Shown: positions 1 through 12,452 of the stretch, piece after piece
Position numbering within the stretch: position 1 is the first letter of the stretch
Layout: each line of letters opens with the position of its first letter
NCBI GenBank assembly: GCA_021234535.1
Contig: CM037833.1
Span: 18,978,433-19,042,432, forward strand
From: Stichopus chloronotus
Taxonomy: Eukaryota; Echinodermata; Holothuroidea; Aspidochirotida; Stichopodidae
DNA length: 64,000 nucleotides
Direction of reading: 5' to 3'
Notes under the pieces: generated by a model
What the model was told of the DNA's origin: nothing
The model's input: the letters and a program-made list of their open reading frames with translations, nothing else
Databases searched by the model: none
Program-made: the position numbers and the translations under genes

Positions 1-3000
1 TTAATAGTTTACACAACTTATGGCACTCGACTAGAATTCTCACAGGCTGCTTCGTACTGTCATGTTCTGCTGCTGACGGTCTGTACTTACGTCGGTACGG
101 TGGTGTACGTCCATGATCTTTGACCCTTCCGATGGTACGTTGTATCAGGCCATTTAAAGGAATTAGCATGATTTACGGTCTGCAGCAGCAGCCATGGTAA
201 TAGGAGCACGAAGGAGATGGATGATCACACTATCGCTACTGTGGCTACACATCCTTGCCATTCCATGACAAGCCTCTGTGGGCACCAAAGTTTCCCAAAA
301 TGTAGAAGTCCTGTGGAGGGAATGGGGGGGGGGGGGGACTAGGGAGCTTGAGCCGACTAAAAAAATTGGACTATCCCCCTTCCCCTCCCACAAAAAAAAA
401 AACGGTTGAAAAGATATTTAACCATATCATATTCAGTCGTTCTACTTAATCGCTCTGGACAAATTAGCTACGGTCTTCGAGAAAAACGATGAGACACTTG
501 TACACAACCAGTAGGCCTACTGTCCGCATTCTACCACAAAACCATGAAATAAGTCTATTTATTATGATTACCCAATTAACAAACAGACAAAGCAAATGAA
601 TCCACGAAATGAAAAGTACCTACATGTCATGTTCATAGTCTAAATTCAAACTGTACTCTTGGCCAATAAGTTGAGGGCCGGAGGACAAGCTAAAACTACC
701 TTTAGCGATAATCATTTTCTTTTCACTGTGACACTGAATCCCATGCCCCCCCCCTCTTCCCCCGGGTTCGACCGTCATCACTGCAAGAGAATGGATAGAA
801 CCGGCTTGCAGTGAACGGTTGGTCTTATCAAATCCAGTTAAAAAAAAAAAAAAAAACCTTTTGAAGTCGTCCCAACAAATTTCAAAAGGCTGAAAAATTA
901 CTACTAACAATAAAATATAGGTAAAGGTCTAGCTGAACTGCATTGCCAATGTATGAAAAGTATCCGATTTTATTTCGATTCCTACAGTTTGAGAGTGGAG
1001 GGATATTTAAAGCAGAATCAGGCCCATATGCAGCTTTTTCAGTGTGGGGGGGGGGGGGGGATTCGATTTTACCACAATTGTAAGTGGAACATTTTCCAAT
1101 GACAACAATGACCATGCTAACATAGGCCTACTATCATATAGGCTGAGCGGGACTCCAGATCTTGTGGGCGGGGGGGGGGGGGGGGTTCGCCGAACCCCCT
1201 GAACCCCCTGGATACTGGCCTGAGAATACAAACGGATGACCAAGTGTACGCTGGTATCGAGGGAGATGGTTAGTTGCATGCTCCCTTTCCCTTTTGATCG
1301 TTTCGCTTACGTAAGATTTCTAGGTTAATTGCGAAGGGTTTTTTTGACGATGGTTGTAGATGAATGATAGCTGTCCTGGGGAGGGGGGGGGGAGGTGAGA
1401 TCAACGGGGAGGGGCACCCCGTTTTTAAACTTCCGTAGGATAGTCCAGATGCAAATTGATTGTACATGTGATATTAGATTTGATCGGAATATTAACTCCA
1501 GAATTAACAGTAAGTTAAGTAATGATTTTTTTTAAATTTTATTTTTGCTTGGTGAAATATCCATCCTTAGACCTTATCTGGAGTTATTCAGAATTAAAAT
1601 TTGGTAAGTCGGTGCACGGTATTAGACAAACCGACATCCGCGCAATTCTGTTCCCTCTGTCACAGAAATAAAAAAAAAAAACGGTCCTCACAGCAATAAA
1701 TAAAAAAAAACGGTCCATTGATTGACTTTTTGCCAACAAAGAATTTTTTGAAATAGATGCCCCTCGGAAGATTGCGGGAAGGGGCACTTTCCAGTCTCTT
1801 CGACCTTCTAAGTTTCCGTTAAATATTCTTTAAATTGTAGAACAAAGGTTTGGAAATTTGCTCTTTCACTACGAACGGAGTGGATTCGGAAAGATTGTAT
1901 GATTGATAGACGAGTGTAAGAACATGTAATCGTGATTTATGTTGTAAGCCAAACTAGGGGGACTTATACTTTCTTCCGATCAAAAATAAGACATTGATTA
2001 AGAGGGGGGTACGTGGGGTTAAAAGTTTGTTTTATGCATGGGGGTGGCATATAAATGTGGTGGCCTCAACAAGAAATCTTGTCGGGTCGTTTAAAACCAA
2101 GTTACAGCGTGGTACTGCTCTTGTTCACCCAAGTATGATTTTGAGGTAAAATAAATCCCCAGATCGCAAGGAATCTTAATTCCCATGCATTCGCCGCAAC
2201 TTGAAGAACTCGGGAAATGGCACTGTCAGTATTTTGTCAGAAGGAAAAGCCTTGGCGCCTTAACGTGATGTTGAAATATTCGAAACTTGTCGAGCGGATC
2301 AATCATTTGCCGATACAGTCGTATATGCTGAGGAGGGGGGGGGGGGGTACGTCACACCCCACACCCCCTATGGCTACGCCCCTGGGTAAACCTTTTCCAA
2401 ATGGAGAATATCTTTAATTAGTAGAGGACTTCCAGATAACGTTACCATATTTCAGAATCGGTCTTCAGGCTGAGCTCTTACAATAGAGAATGCAGAATAA
2501 CCGTCCACCGGCGAAGTATATTATGCCTTCAATTTATCAGCTCTCGAGTCTATTGTTAGCCTTTTAGCAAAGTGATAAGAGAACTTAAGAAATGGATTAA
2601 AATGAATTCCTTAGTCCTTCTCAAGCAACACAGGAGCCAACAAAGTAGGAGTACGTCGAGTACACTCGTGGTTTTCCGCTGGCAAACTGGTTCCCAAGAA
2701 GATATAAAAGCGTTTACACTGACTTGTTGGACCTCCCAGTGAGGAAGTCTTCAATTCAATTCAGTTAAGTCTGCTCTTATTCCGACATGGGCAACTTTGG
2801 CTAATACAAGTTAGTGAGGTACTGATCGAGTCAAAGGCCAAGTTCCAGTCCAGCTAAAATCTATACGTGTATATACTGCATCGAAGAAAGTGTTCAATGT
2901 TTTTAGCCTCTCCTTATTTTATGTTACCATTGAGCCAGAAAAAAAGTCAATGTTTACCCGAATACTCCAAAATGTAACGTTCTCTTTTTTATTTTTCTAC

Positions 3001-4104
3001 TTGTACTGCAAGGGTTTACTTTCCCACTGTGTTTTAAGACTATGCTACTAAAATGGGTGGACAAATATAGCATCTCCGTGTAGTGTTCTCCATTGTGTAT
3101 TTCTACGGGCGACTTCAAACAGAGCCGTCAGCCGTCCCATGATGAGCAGCCGTCTAGATACAAAGCGCCCTCTCATTTAAATTGTTACCGGGAACGTATG
3201 ACTTGGCCAGAACAGAGTCATGGTGCTGGCTCTGGAACAATTCATTTAGGATTTGCCTACCATCCCTAACAGACTCAGTCTAGCTCGCACCGTGCACTCG
3301 AATGGTATTGCGGAAGCCTGCTTGTGTAGAAAATTCATGTGCTGGTATTTGAAATTAAGTAGTATTCAGCACGACAAGCACAGGTCGCTTATCTTTATCA
3401 TTGCAGTACTTTCTTTCACAGCTCCAACTTCCAAGTGCTCCAGCCAGCTCCAGTGTCATCAGCATCAGCTGCTATTTATCAATAAGTAAATTTTTAATGA
3501 TCCGAGCCTTGGTTGTTCTTAGTCTTATGTATACATTCACCACGAAGAGAATTTAAATCGTCGCCTCTCCAGGGAAGGAAGATTCGAATTGTGCAGTTTC
3601 TCAAGCTCCTCCTGGGTACAAGCCAGTCGATCACAGACGAAACTCTGGTAAGCTCTTCGTTGCATGTACTGTATACCGTACCTGGGAATATCACTCCACT
3701 GCCATTCAGTTTACAAACTGCTGCTGTTCACACGATCAGGGGGTTCAAGCGCTCGCACAGCACCAACTGTGCAAAGCTCCAACCCCAATTGTGGGTTCAC
3801 ACAGGCACAGTGGCAGTACTGTGAGGGATCCATAACAGACGGAAGGAGGGCCTAAATTTAGGTCAATTATGTATTGAACTTGAAAGTTGAAGTTATTCTA
3901 CAGTAAGTCTGGCCATAGCCGAAGTAGGCCTACAGTAGGCTGCATTAGGGGGCCTACACTACAGTAAGTTAGTTATGCCACAAACCGTAATCCGTGTACT
4001 ATAAGTGTAACTAACGTTTGGAATACTGGTACTAATTTAGAATCCGTACCAATCGGCCAAGGTATCACATAACTAAAACTAGTTAGCATAGTGTCTAGGT
4101 CTTA
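1..4104. other. Upstream non-coding DNA with G-tracts
   Basis: No open frame here has the codon regularity of a gene; all are short and several translate homopolymers. The stretch is notable for G runs (324-337, 1046-1060, 1170-1185, 2335-2347). Two of them (about 1160-1215 and 2330-2390) continue into C-rich text such as ACCCCCTATGGCTACGCCCC, a layout that looks like copies of one dispersed repeat. The rest is AT-rich, with words such as TAGGCCTAC and TACAGTA. I see no promoter that I can assign. Confidence 0.6.
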
Positions 4105-4330
4105 TCTTCCCCCCTTTTTTTTTCTATTTCTAGTTTTTTTTTTCTCTTTCAAAGTTACCGATTTTCTGTGCAATGAACAACATGTAGTGAAACCCATGGA
4201 AGAAGCGATAGATTATTCCTGAAAGAGAAGTACTGTAAGTTAGAGGAGGATTCGAACCTAGGATATCCCGACAACTGACGCATCATATGGCTTACGCATA
4301 ACTCACTACACTACGAGAGCGACTGTGGTC
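4105..4330 (-). mobile_element. tRNA-derived SINE (or tRNA pseudogene) with A-rich tail
   Basis: On the minus strand there is an A-box-like TAGTGTAGTGAGTT (around 4298-4312), and about 40 bases later a canonical B box GGTTCGAATCC (complement of 4248-4258). This is the spacing of an internal RNA polymerase III promoter. The 5' heptamer GCTCTCG has no partner after the T-loop, so this is not a working tRNA. The body runs on for about 140 bases and ends in A-rich text (complement of 4112-4143), as expected of a SINE. No target-site duplication is obvious. The alternative is a decayed tRNA gene with chance A-rich flank. Confidence 0.45.
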
Positions 4331-4889
4331 ATTGATTGTTCGAAAATGCATACGATACACAAAATCGTAATCCAGCGTAGTCATATAGGCTAATAGTATT
4401 CACATATTCATATACTATCAATAAGTATCTATCCCTTAAACCTATCTCCTAACCCTGAATCATGACACCTACCCGATCCCCTAACCCTGTTTACCAACGC
4501 TAGTTAGGCAATCCATTCATCATTCGCTATTCAAGGATGGCCGTGGACTGAATCGAACAATCGAATCAAATTGCTAGCGAGCCTGCATGGTACGGATTCT
4601 AAAGTTGCGCAGGAATACTCTTGTGCTGTATTAGCCTATTGCCAGGCCTAACTTACAGTTTAGGGCAATTCAGTAAAGTATCTCTGTTTGTGGAATTAGC
4701 CAGTGGGCCCTTCATCATATACAGTAGGCCTGGCTCTGTGTATTAATGTAGGATTTAAGAACTTTACAGTAGGTAAAGGTTCATTAACAAGAGAACTAAG
4801 CCTACAATTACCAAATTACTGGAACCCACCGGCGTTACTGTAGATGTGGATGGGGTCGTGAGAACTGGGGCAGACAGCCATCTCTGGCT
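4331..4889. other. Non-coding DNA between SINE and retroelement fragment
   Basis: Nothing recognisable. The stretch contains a run of CCTAAC-like phrases around 4436-4500 (CCTATCTCCTAACCCTGAATC and similar) and several TAGGCCTA words, but no open frame with coding character. Confidence 0.5.
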
Positions 4890-5756
4890 TATCTAGAGCC
4901 CCCTTCTCTTCTGGAAAGTAGGATCGATGATGTTCTTAAATCCGTTGACTTGTGGCAGTGACAGCCTCCTGTGGCAGATTGTTCCATTCAGTAATAATTT
5001 ACTGACTAAAAGAATACTTTCTAATATCTAGTCTGCAATGGTGCTTCTGGAAACTTGTTTAGCTGATGACCTCTTGTTTTACTAACATTCGACAATTTAA
5101 ATAAAGCAGCCTGATCAACATTTTGCAGACCCTTAACGATTTTAAAGTTTTCAATTAAGTTGGCTTTAAGTCTACGCATTTCAAGAGAAATCAAACCAGT
5201 TCTTTCAAGCCTTTCTTCATAGCTGAGAATAGACTAATCTGGAATCAGTTTTGTAGCACTATGTTGTACCTTTTCAATGTTAGCAATATCTTTCTGTAGA
5301 TAAGGGCGCCATGCCTGGCAACAGTATTCCAGATGTGGTCTGACAAGAGATTTATACAACTTCAGTATATTACTACTACTTTTACAATCATACGTTCTAT
5401 TAATAATACCAAGTACCTTGTTGGCAGAGCTCACAGCCTTAGCACACTGTCTACTAGGGCTCAATGAATTATCAATAAGTAACACCTACATCACCATACT
5501 CAGTGGTTTCAACTTGAATACCACCGATAAAGTAACTAGCTTGATCATTTGAATAACCAAGGTGAAGACACTTGCACTTCTGTGCATTAAATAACATTTG
5601 CCAATCGCAAGACCATTTATACAGTGTATTTAGCCAAGTCCTGTTCGAACTCGGTCACTTTACCCATGGAAAGAACATCAGAAAAGACCTTAGTATCATC
5701 TGCAAACTTCAGTACTGAATCATTCAAACTGGCATCCAGATTATTAAAGGGATCAT
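4890..5756 (-). pseudogene. Degenerate non-LTR retrotransposon reverse transcriptase (CR1/L2-like), C-terminal part
   Basis: The minus-strand translation starts with the end of a reverse transcriptase palm: FADDTKVF, the Y/FADD catalytic motif, near 5705-5685. It continues, with at least one frame change and stops, to the thumb/C-terminal region: LYKSLVRPHLEYCCQAWRP (around 5370-5310) and NIEKVQHSATKLIPD (ending at 5234). After an in-frame stop, further text such as GLISLEMRRLK remains readable. The order FADD, LYKSLVRPHLEYC, IEKVQ is typical of CR1/L2/Rex-type LINE ORF2 proteins. The endonuclease and first part of the polymerase are absent, and the copy is clearly dead. It lies in the same orientation as the fragment at 7310-7862. 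Confidence 0.85.
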
Positions 5757-7309
5757 GCAGGCCCCCCGCCCCCACCCAAACAGCTTAAAGGAGTATACTG
5801 CCCTCACACAACTTTCTCTCAGACTCCACCCCCATGCAGTCAACAACATTTCCCAAGAGCAAATATCAGTGAGTACCCCACTGGAATGCTTAAACATGAC
5901 ATGGTAACCCGAGCTGACCTTCAAGTGGTCAGTAGTTGCTGGCCAGACATTGTTTACAGTATATGGACAGTGAGATGAGAGTGAGACTGACCTTGGGCAA
6001 GCCATTGTAGTAAGAATCTGGTATCAATGGACATGCCAACTGGCCTGAACATATCAGGAATGCAGTACATTACAAGCATCATGACATCGAAAGCTGCGTT
6101 ATTCGCTTATACACTCATTGACCAGTAGTGTGTAACTGCGACAACCTGTGCATCAGGACCGTACACAGAGATGGACTGGTGCTGCGTGAAAGTTGTAGGA
6201 AAGTTCACAAGTTATCTCTTTTGACATATGTTCATCATCAAAATGTCAGCTCACTGATTTGAGGAAGAATGTTTCCATCGCTCAGGATATGCTTTGTTTA
6301 TGATCTGGGAAATGCTGCAATAGTCGAAACGGTGACATTATGTACGGTGCTTGTTCGTGAACAATAATTACGTGAAGATTTTACCCTATAGCGTTTTAGG
6401 CCATAGATCAGGGAGTTACGGAGTTACCTTGCAAGGCCTGCACAAACACAGCAAATGAAAAAAAAAAAAATGCCAAAAAATTTTCACTCTTTACTCAGTC
6501 TAAGTATTGAAGAAAAAAAAGGGAAAGCCTACAGAACAGTTACAGCCTCACCCTAAATTTCAGAAGAAAGCGCCAATGTGCAGCCTAGTTTACAATTGTG
6601 TTATCAGTAGTTACCATTATTTGAGCCCTAATCCCTCTTTGGATCTCAAAGATGAAATAACAAACATCAAGCAACATCAGTTTGCAAAACTAGAATTCAG
6701 AGAATTTTGATTTCACACTGTTATCAGTCTTAGTAGGGTGTTCCGTGTAATCCAGGGCACTCACGTATTTCGTAAAGATCGAAGAGAAAAAAGGTGGTCA
6801 AATTCATGTTACAGCAGCCTAAATTATGTGACAAATTGTATACTAGACCCAATTAGTTATCATTAGTTGAGCCCTAATTTATTTTTGGATCTCAAAGATG
6901 GAAAAGAACACGAAACTTGCAAAACTAAATCACAGACTTCTGCTTGTCAATTCGACATTCATGAGTGACACACATGTATTAATAGTGGGACCGGGTTAAA
7001 ACACAGTAAAAACTGCACAATGGCTCTAATAAACTTCAATGTAGCCTAGCCTACACTTGCAGTACATGGGCAATGATTGTTAGTCAAGTACAATAACTCA
7101 TTTTTGAACTGTAAACGACATTTTTTGTTCAGCATCACTGGCCTAGGACCCAGTAATCATAATAATGTCTGGATTATATTCATAAAGGTACAGTAGCACT
7201 CAAGATCGCTCATTTCCTTGATAGTACTTCTTGCATTCGCCTAGAAACATTTCAGTATTCCATAGCTTCCGAAGAGATTTGATACATACTGCTATGAATA
7301 CTTACAGTG
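5757..7309. other. Unassigned DNA between two retroelement fragments
   Basis: If the flanking minus-strand fragments come from one element, this is where its endonuclease and the first half of its polymerase should be. I cannot read either in any frame. What is present is AT-rich DNA with A-runs (6459-6468) and a loosely repeated phrase, TTGAGCCCTAATC-like, at about 6621 and 6868, about 247 bases apart. It is either a replacement of the element's middle or unrelated sequence. Confidence 0.5.
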
Positions 7310-7862
7310 TACTGTAGGAGAAGACTGCTCGCCTACAAGGCTTGTCAGGCACACAATTTACACCATTTACATTATTACTATCCTGAGATGTATCAGGAAT
7401 ACTATTTACAATATTTACATTGGTAGCATTTGGCATGTGCTAGGACACATCTGAAGTGTGCCCTCTGTGCAAAAAAGATTCACCAGTACTACTGTAGTGT
7501 GAGATCTCCTGACAATTTGACCACGGCGCAAAATTACATCCGTCTCACCACCCTCCCTTGGATGTTTCAATTCGGTTCTAAGCTCATAGTCCTTTTCTCT
7601 TTCCTTTAAGCATTACATCAGGGTCGATGTGTACTCCTTTCCAATCTCGTATATCTCTTAGTTTCTTGGCTACTCTTAGAACTTTACGTTTTTGGTTGAC
7701 AGAGCCAAGTTTCGCTACTGTTTTACAATCATATCCATCTCCATGAGGCTTGATTTTCGGCACCCTGGTAGTAGGAACCACATCAACTTCACTAGCTCCT
7801 GGCATATGATGAATCAATTGGTCAACAATTCTTTTGTCCGTTAGAGACCCTGTACATTGCAG
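7310..7862 (-). pseudogene. Degenerate non-LTR retrotransposon ORF1-type end and Asn-rich linker
   Basis: Minus-strand frames read a basic protein: KRIVDQLIHHMPGASEVDV, then KVLRVAKKLRDIRDWKGVHI, then, after a one-base frame change near 7600, KERKKDYELRTELKHPREGG and VILRRGQIVR. This succession (RRM-like core, VxIxPDxTxKER, LRxELKxRRE, IxRRGxIV) is what I know from the region just before the endonuclease in CR1/L2-like elements of marine invertebrates. An Asn-rich open linker follows (NATNVNIVNSIPDTSQDSNN), again as in that family. The endonuclease that should come next is missing. The first part of the ORF is also absent. Confidence 0.7.
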
Positions 7863-9989
7863 AACCAGTCAGGCCATCATTATGGCATTGTATGCAATAT
7901 GAATGATATGTGAGCTAATGAGGGCTGCAATCTTTAATTTGAACCCTACTTTATGCCCCCTAATTAACGTATGGTAATTTGTAGCCTACAGGTACACTTT
8001 GTTTCCTGTACCAGAGTCCTTTGCCTGCCTACCTACTGTACAGTACCAAAGCCTAGCCCAAATAGTAGCACAGATTACACAAAAATCACCTACTGTATAG
8101 ATGATAAGGTTTGGGTGGAATATTAAACATTCATAATTAAATTGATCATTATGGTTGTCATTTTGATAGTTTGACAGGATCCTACCTTAATTCCTAGACA
8201 CCCCATGAGCAATCAACTGCAGTATAACCTGAGCTTAACCCAAGTCCCAATTTTGCCACAAAATTTCAAATGACAGACCACGCCTCCTGTACTAAATGCA
8301 ATCCTTTCAAATTGGCCCACTGTAACAAAATTTACTCGGACAGTAGGCCTACGCTATGGACATACTGTAGTTTTCTTTTTCGGAAGAATTTCATTCAAGA
8401 ATACAGTGTACAGTATATGGAAATATTGGTAAAAATTGAAGTGTTGCCTGATAAAACTGCCTGTGGTCAATCAAAAATATGGTCTGTAATTTTCTCTCTG
8501 AGCCACTCTTTATTATTACTACCAGGAAATGCCTTCATGCAGTGCTTACCAGCATTGGCTATAATTTAAACTATAAAATGCAAAGTGATAATGGAGACGC
8601 CGTGAGACATCGACACTAGTGGACAAACCTTTACAGTATAAACTGTACACTAGGGTTATTACGAGTCGATCAACTACAGTGAGAGACAAATACTGTAAAT
8701 AATTTGATTGTAAAAATATACTGCACAGTACAGTAAGATGCACGAATTATTAAATAAATGTACTGTACCCTGGGCTGTAACTTTATGCTAGATTTATACT
8801 GTACGCCTTTTCCGTTCCCGCTGAGTACCGAATGTTGAAGGTTCGGTAGTGGACAACTTGGAGACTCGATCACAAGCTACAAGTAGTAGCACTAGTTTGG
8901 TCATAAGAACCATTCTTGTCGCAATACTACATCAAAAGTAAGGTTACTTCACCTACTGTAAAAGGTGAAAATTCTTCTAAGGAGAACATGCATAAGACAT
9001 GTATACCTCAGGGCATAACCTAAAGAATTCTCACCAGTTTCTTGGTCGTACTGTTGCGTTAGATAGTGAACCAGCGCCCACCCCCACTTTCATTGTAAGT
9101 ACTGTAATATGGAGCCTACAGTAGCTAATGAACATTTTGACTGTAAAAACTTACAGTACGGTAAATTTAGTATTAATGCATAAAATAAAACCTGACAGTA
9201 TTTATTTGCCTTTTTAATTCTGCTAAGTACAGTATTTTGATTTTTTTTCCTCTTTGAACAAGTACGTACTGTACTCCCTTGGAAGTACAGTACTGTACGT
9301 AGGTTTTTAATTGAAGAATCAGTACTTACCTCAATGTTTTTTCAAAGTCAATCTCTTCAGAAAAATATCTTTCAAAATACTGCTTATTATCAAGTTGGTG
9401 TGTTCAATGTAATAAATAAAATATGTTATATACAGTATATATACTGTAGATGTATAATATAATGTTAGAAAATGTTCTATTATAAAATATATTATATAAT
9501 ATTATAATATATTATATATTCATACATACTTGGACAGAATCCTCAACTCCTATTGGCCCATTTCAGTGGTGACCGTGGGTTAATTGCTGATAACACAACT
9601 CTTTTAAACCACGGTCAATCACCAGTGGATGAATACAATGAAACTGTAGATGGACAGTGTGTTTTCATTCTGCTATGTCTTACACAAAACAATGGCTAAT
9701 ACAGTGTTACTAGTGATGGGCCTACTAGTACTGGTGAAATAACATTCGATTTGAAGTTGTAGATCTAACGTTTCCTATGCCGCGCCTTCTGTAGGGCCTA
9801 AACCTCAAAAGTAAAATGTAAATCTACGTAACAACAGCACAGTATACTGTCAGTGGTAATTCTTCTGATGTACGGTAATCTTACCTAAATATCAGAATTG
9901 TGTCGGGTGAAAGCCTTTTTAGTATATTTTGAATACCTTTGAAAGTTTGAAAGCCTACCGGAATTAGCTTTCCTTCTTTGTCAAATTCT
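7863..9989. other. Non-coding DNA rich in TACTGTA/TACAGTA; AT palindrome
   Basis: No gene seen. The words TACTGTA, TACAGTA and GTACTGTAC recur many times. At 9431-9448 they form the perfect palindrome TACAGTATATATACTGTA, followed at about 9479-9522 by a nearly pure A/T tract with overlapping ATATTATA palindromes. Near 9530-9565 the text CAACTCCTATTGGCCCA is repeated inverted at about 49093-49109, which marks a dispersed repeat. Confidence 0.55.
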
Positions 9990-10900
9990 GCTGAGATGTT
10001 AAAAAAAAATTCCTGGAATAAAATGGTAATGAGGACTAAAGACTTCAGTACATCGCCACCTTGAAGGGTCTCCATACTGTACAGCTACCGGATTAATATT
10101 CTTAAGGACAGAAAACTCCACAGCAGAAATAAGTTTGGCCTATTGATAGGCCTAGGCCCTATATGGTGAAAAAAAGTAAAAAACAGGAATGGCCTTGACA
10201 TGAATTATTCCAAACCAGCCATTGTTGAAATTTTTGAAATTGAAATTTTGCATAGCCTACTGAGAACTCTCACACTCACAGGAAAATTAGAGTCCGCACA
10301 CAACAAGTCTTCCGCTTACTGTTAGGACTGACTGTACAGTAAGACATCAAATTTGTCCCAGCTTTCCTCTAAATGTATATTCAATAAATCTGTCAATGTC
10401 TTTATCCAAAATCAGTCCAATCAGTAGGCAAGTTCCACAAAGCAAGTCCACGCTCCGTAACGAAGTAACTACTGTATTAAAGTACTCCGAGTTACAGTAG
10501 TTCGTACGTGCACTGCACAGTGCGTACAGCGAACCACAGCATGCGCACATTAATACACTACATGGCAAACTTACTACAGCAGGCATTGTGTCTATGTCAG
10601 TTGTTATTGTTATTCATTTACTTTAGGTGTTACTTTCTGTTCACTCACGTATATTGTTGATACTGTATGTTGTAAATTTGTTTGCCTTTTTCCAGGGTTT
10701 CTTTTGAATAAAAATGCAGTCTTTTAAGAACCAAATTCCATTCTTTTGCGTGGCATTTTTTTCCCCTTCCTTTTGCGGGGGTTAATGCTATCTCTGGATG
10801 CTCTTGGCTGCGCCCTCGTGCATTGCTTTCATTAACCCCTTGATCGTGCATTATCCTGCGGTTAATACACAGTCCAGCGTTGATTAACCTCTAATTGTAA
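9990..10900. repeat. Dispersed ~0.9 kb repeat R1, copy 1
   Basis: This stretch aligns by eye, base for base over many patches, with 25860-27120 in the same orientation. Shared phrases include GAGGACTAA (10030 / 25912), TATTGATAGGCCTAGGCCCT (about 10141 / 26018), TCTTTATCCAAA (about 10398 / 26569) and TTATTGTTATTC (10602 / 26769). The two copies have diverged considerably. I find no protein in either. The family could be a long SINE, a LINE 3' region or a non-autonomous DNA element. This copy lacks the MITE that interrupts copy 2. Confidence 0.75.
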
Positions 10901-12074
10901 TATAAAATATGTATCGAATAATATGGCCATCTTATCAAGCACACAGATGATTTTCTTTGAAATATTAAAATCAAATTCATGAACACTGCACAGTCTCATC
11001 TACAGTATAACCACATACATTGTTACATGTTTTTAACACCTGTAACAAATGTCTCAGTTTAGTAATTCTTCCAACACCATGCGCTACGGCTTGACAACGT
11101 GAAAGTTAAAGTGAACAACACAATCTTCATTCTGTATCCTCTCGCATGCTGTATGTACAGTAGGCCTACTAGTGTACACTTATCTTTTCACCGTAGCAAT
11201 TGTAAGTACCGTACTTTTCAGAGAAGACATGCCAGAGAAGGATTCCTATTTTCCATCGATCATTTGATTATTGTAAGTACAGTAGCCCTTTTCATGTTAT
11301 TACCTTGCCTTACTGTACATGTACTGTACTGTGCTATACAAAAAGTTCCACTTCTAATTCAGGCTACAGTGCTTTTTACGTACAGTAATAGACTGAGTAC
11401 ATTGTTTACATCTGTGTATCTATTGAAAAAGAAAAAGAAAGCTCATGGCTGTTTGCCAGAAGACAAGTTTCACTTGTAGGGAGAGGGGCAAGTGTCTCTC
11501 TAATTCTTACAATAATATCATACAGTATGTGCAGTAAAATGTCTGGATCCTTTTAAGCTACAGTATATTTGCATTAGGAACTTAGCTAATGTGTTTCCAT
11601 ACAGAACATTTTAGACGAAAAGTCACTATGTTCAATTTTGGGCATTTACAGTACTGTATGCAAGGGTCTCAAGAGAGTCTGCTGAAAGTGAACTGGATGG
11701 AGTATGTAGGACTATTGGTTCAATGGGGGTTATCCACCAGCCTTCACTGCAGTACTGTAGGTGCTGAACTGCCTCAAAATTAGCAGATGAGTCAAGCTTA
11801 CAGTCACTAGCTCCCACCCAGCCATGCTGGTGCCAATTTTTTCATCACCAATGCAGTTGTTGGTTTTTTTTTTGAAACCAGATTATAAACTACAGTAGAG
11901 GCCTCAAGCTAGTCAACAGATAAGTGTAGAGAACACTTCACTATACAGTACTGCATGATTATCGACAAACTTTGCTCATCATTTCTACATATGTATTTGA
12001 ATTGTAATCTGATGTTGCATCTACTCCCCTTATTAATGTACTGGTATTTTGTTGTGATGAGAAATTTTCAGAAA
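10901..12074. other. Non-coding DNA
   Basis: AT-rich text with more TACTGTA/TACAGTA words (for example 11320-11335). The open frame at 11099-11479 has low-complexity and K-rich stretches and no recognisable domain, so I do not call it. Confidence 0.5.
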
Positions 12075-12452
12075 CGATATCAGAACTACTTTTCCCCCGG
12101 ATTGCTATAAGCGATATCATGATGTCATTTGGTAAAGTTGGCACTAAAGCTCATCTGAGTGAATATGAGTAAGACTATGGATTGTGAACACAAGTCACAT
12201 CAAGTAACCTAATTAAGTCTTACCTTAATTGTGGTATGACCCTTAATTTTTATATAGATCATACTAGTTCATTAAAGTTTACGACAAATACCGTCGAGAC
12301 CTGATGACGTTTCCAAATCGTACTCAGCGGGTGATTGAAATCCATTCTAAGGAATTTTTTTTTCCTTCGAGTGTGCAGACGATATCGTTTGCTTCATTTC
12401 ACAAACGATATCAGGAGCAAAGTTCCATAACGACATCAGTTTGCCGATATCG
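12075..12452. promoter_or_regulatory. Cluster of CGATATC sites with an 11-bp hairpin
   Basis: Five CGATATC heptamers occur in 378 bases (12075, 12112, 12380, 12406, 12445); two of them are the full palindrome CGATATCG. The third and fourth face each other as GATATCGTTTG (12381-12391) and its complement CAAACGATATC (12402-12412) with a ten-base loop. Such density is far above chance for a seven-base word in AT-rich DNA. That it is a regulatory element or the relic of a small inverted-repeat element is inference. It lies about 6.5 kb upstream of the synthase start codon. Confidence 0.35.

Noticed and set aside
4233..4325. Functional tRNA gene on the minus strand
   Set aside because: B box is good, but acceptor stem halves do not pair and the T stem is imperfect; called a SINE or pseudogene instead.
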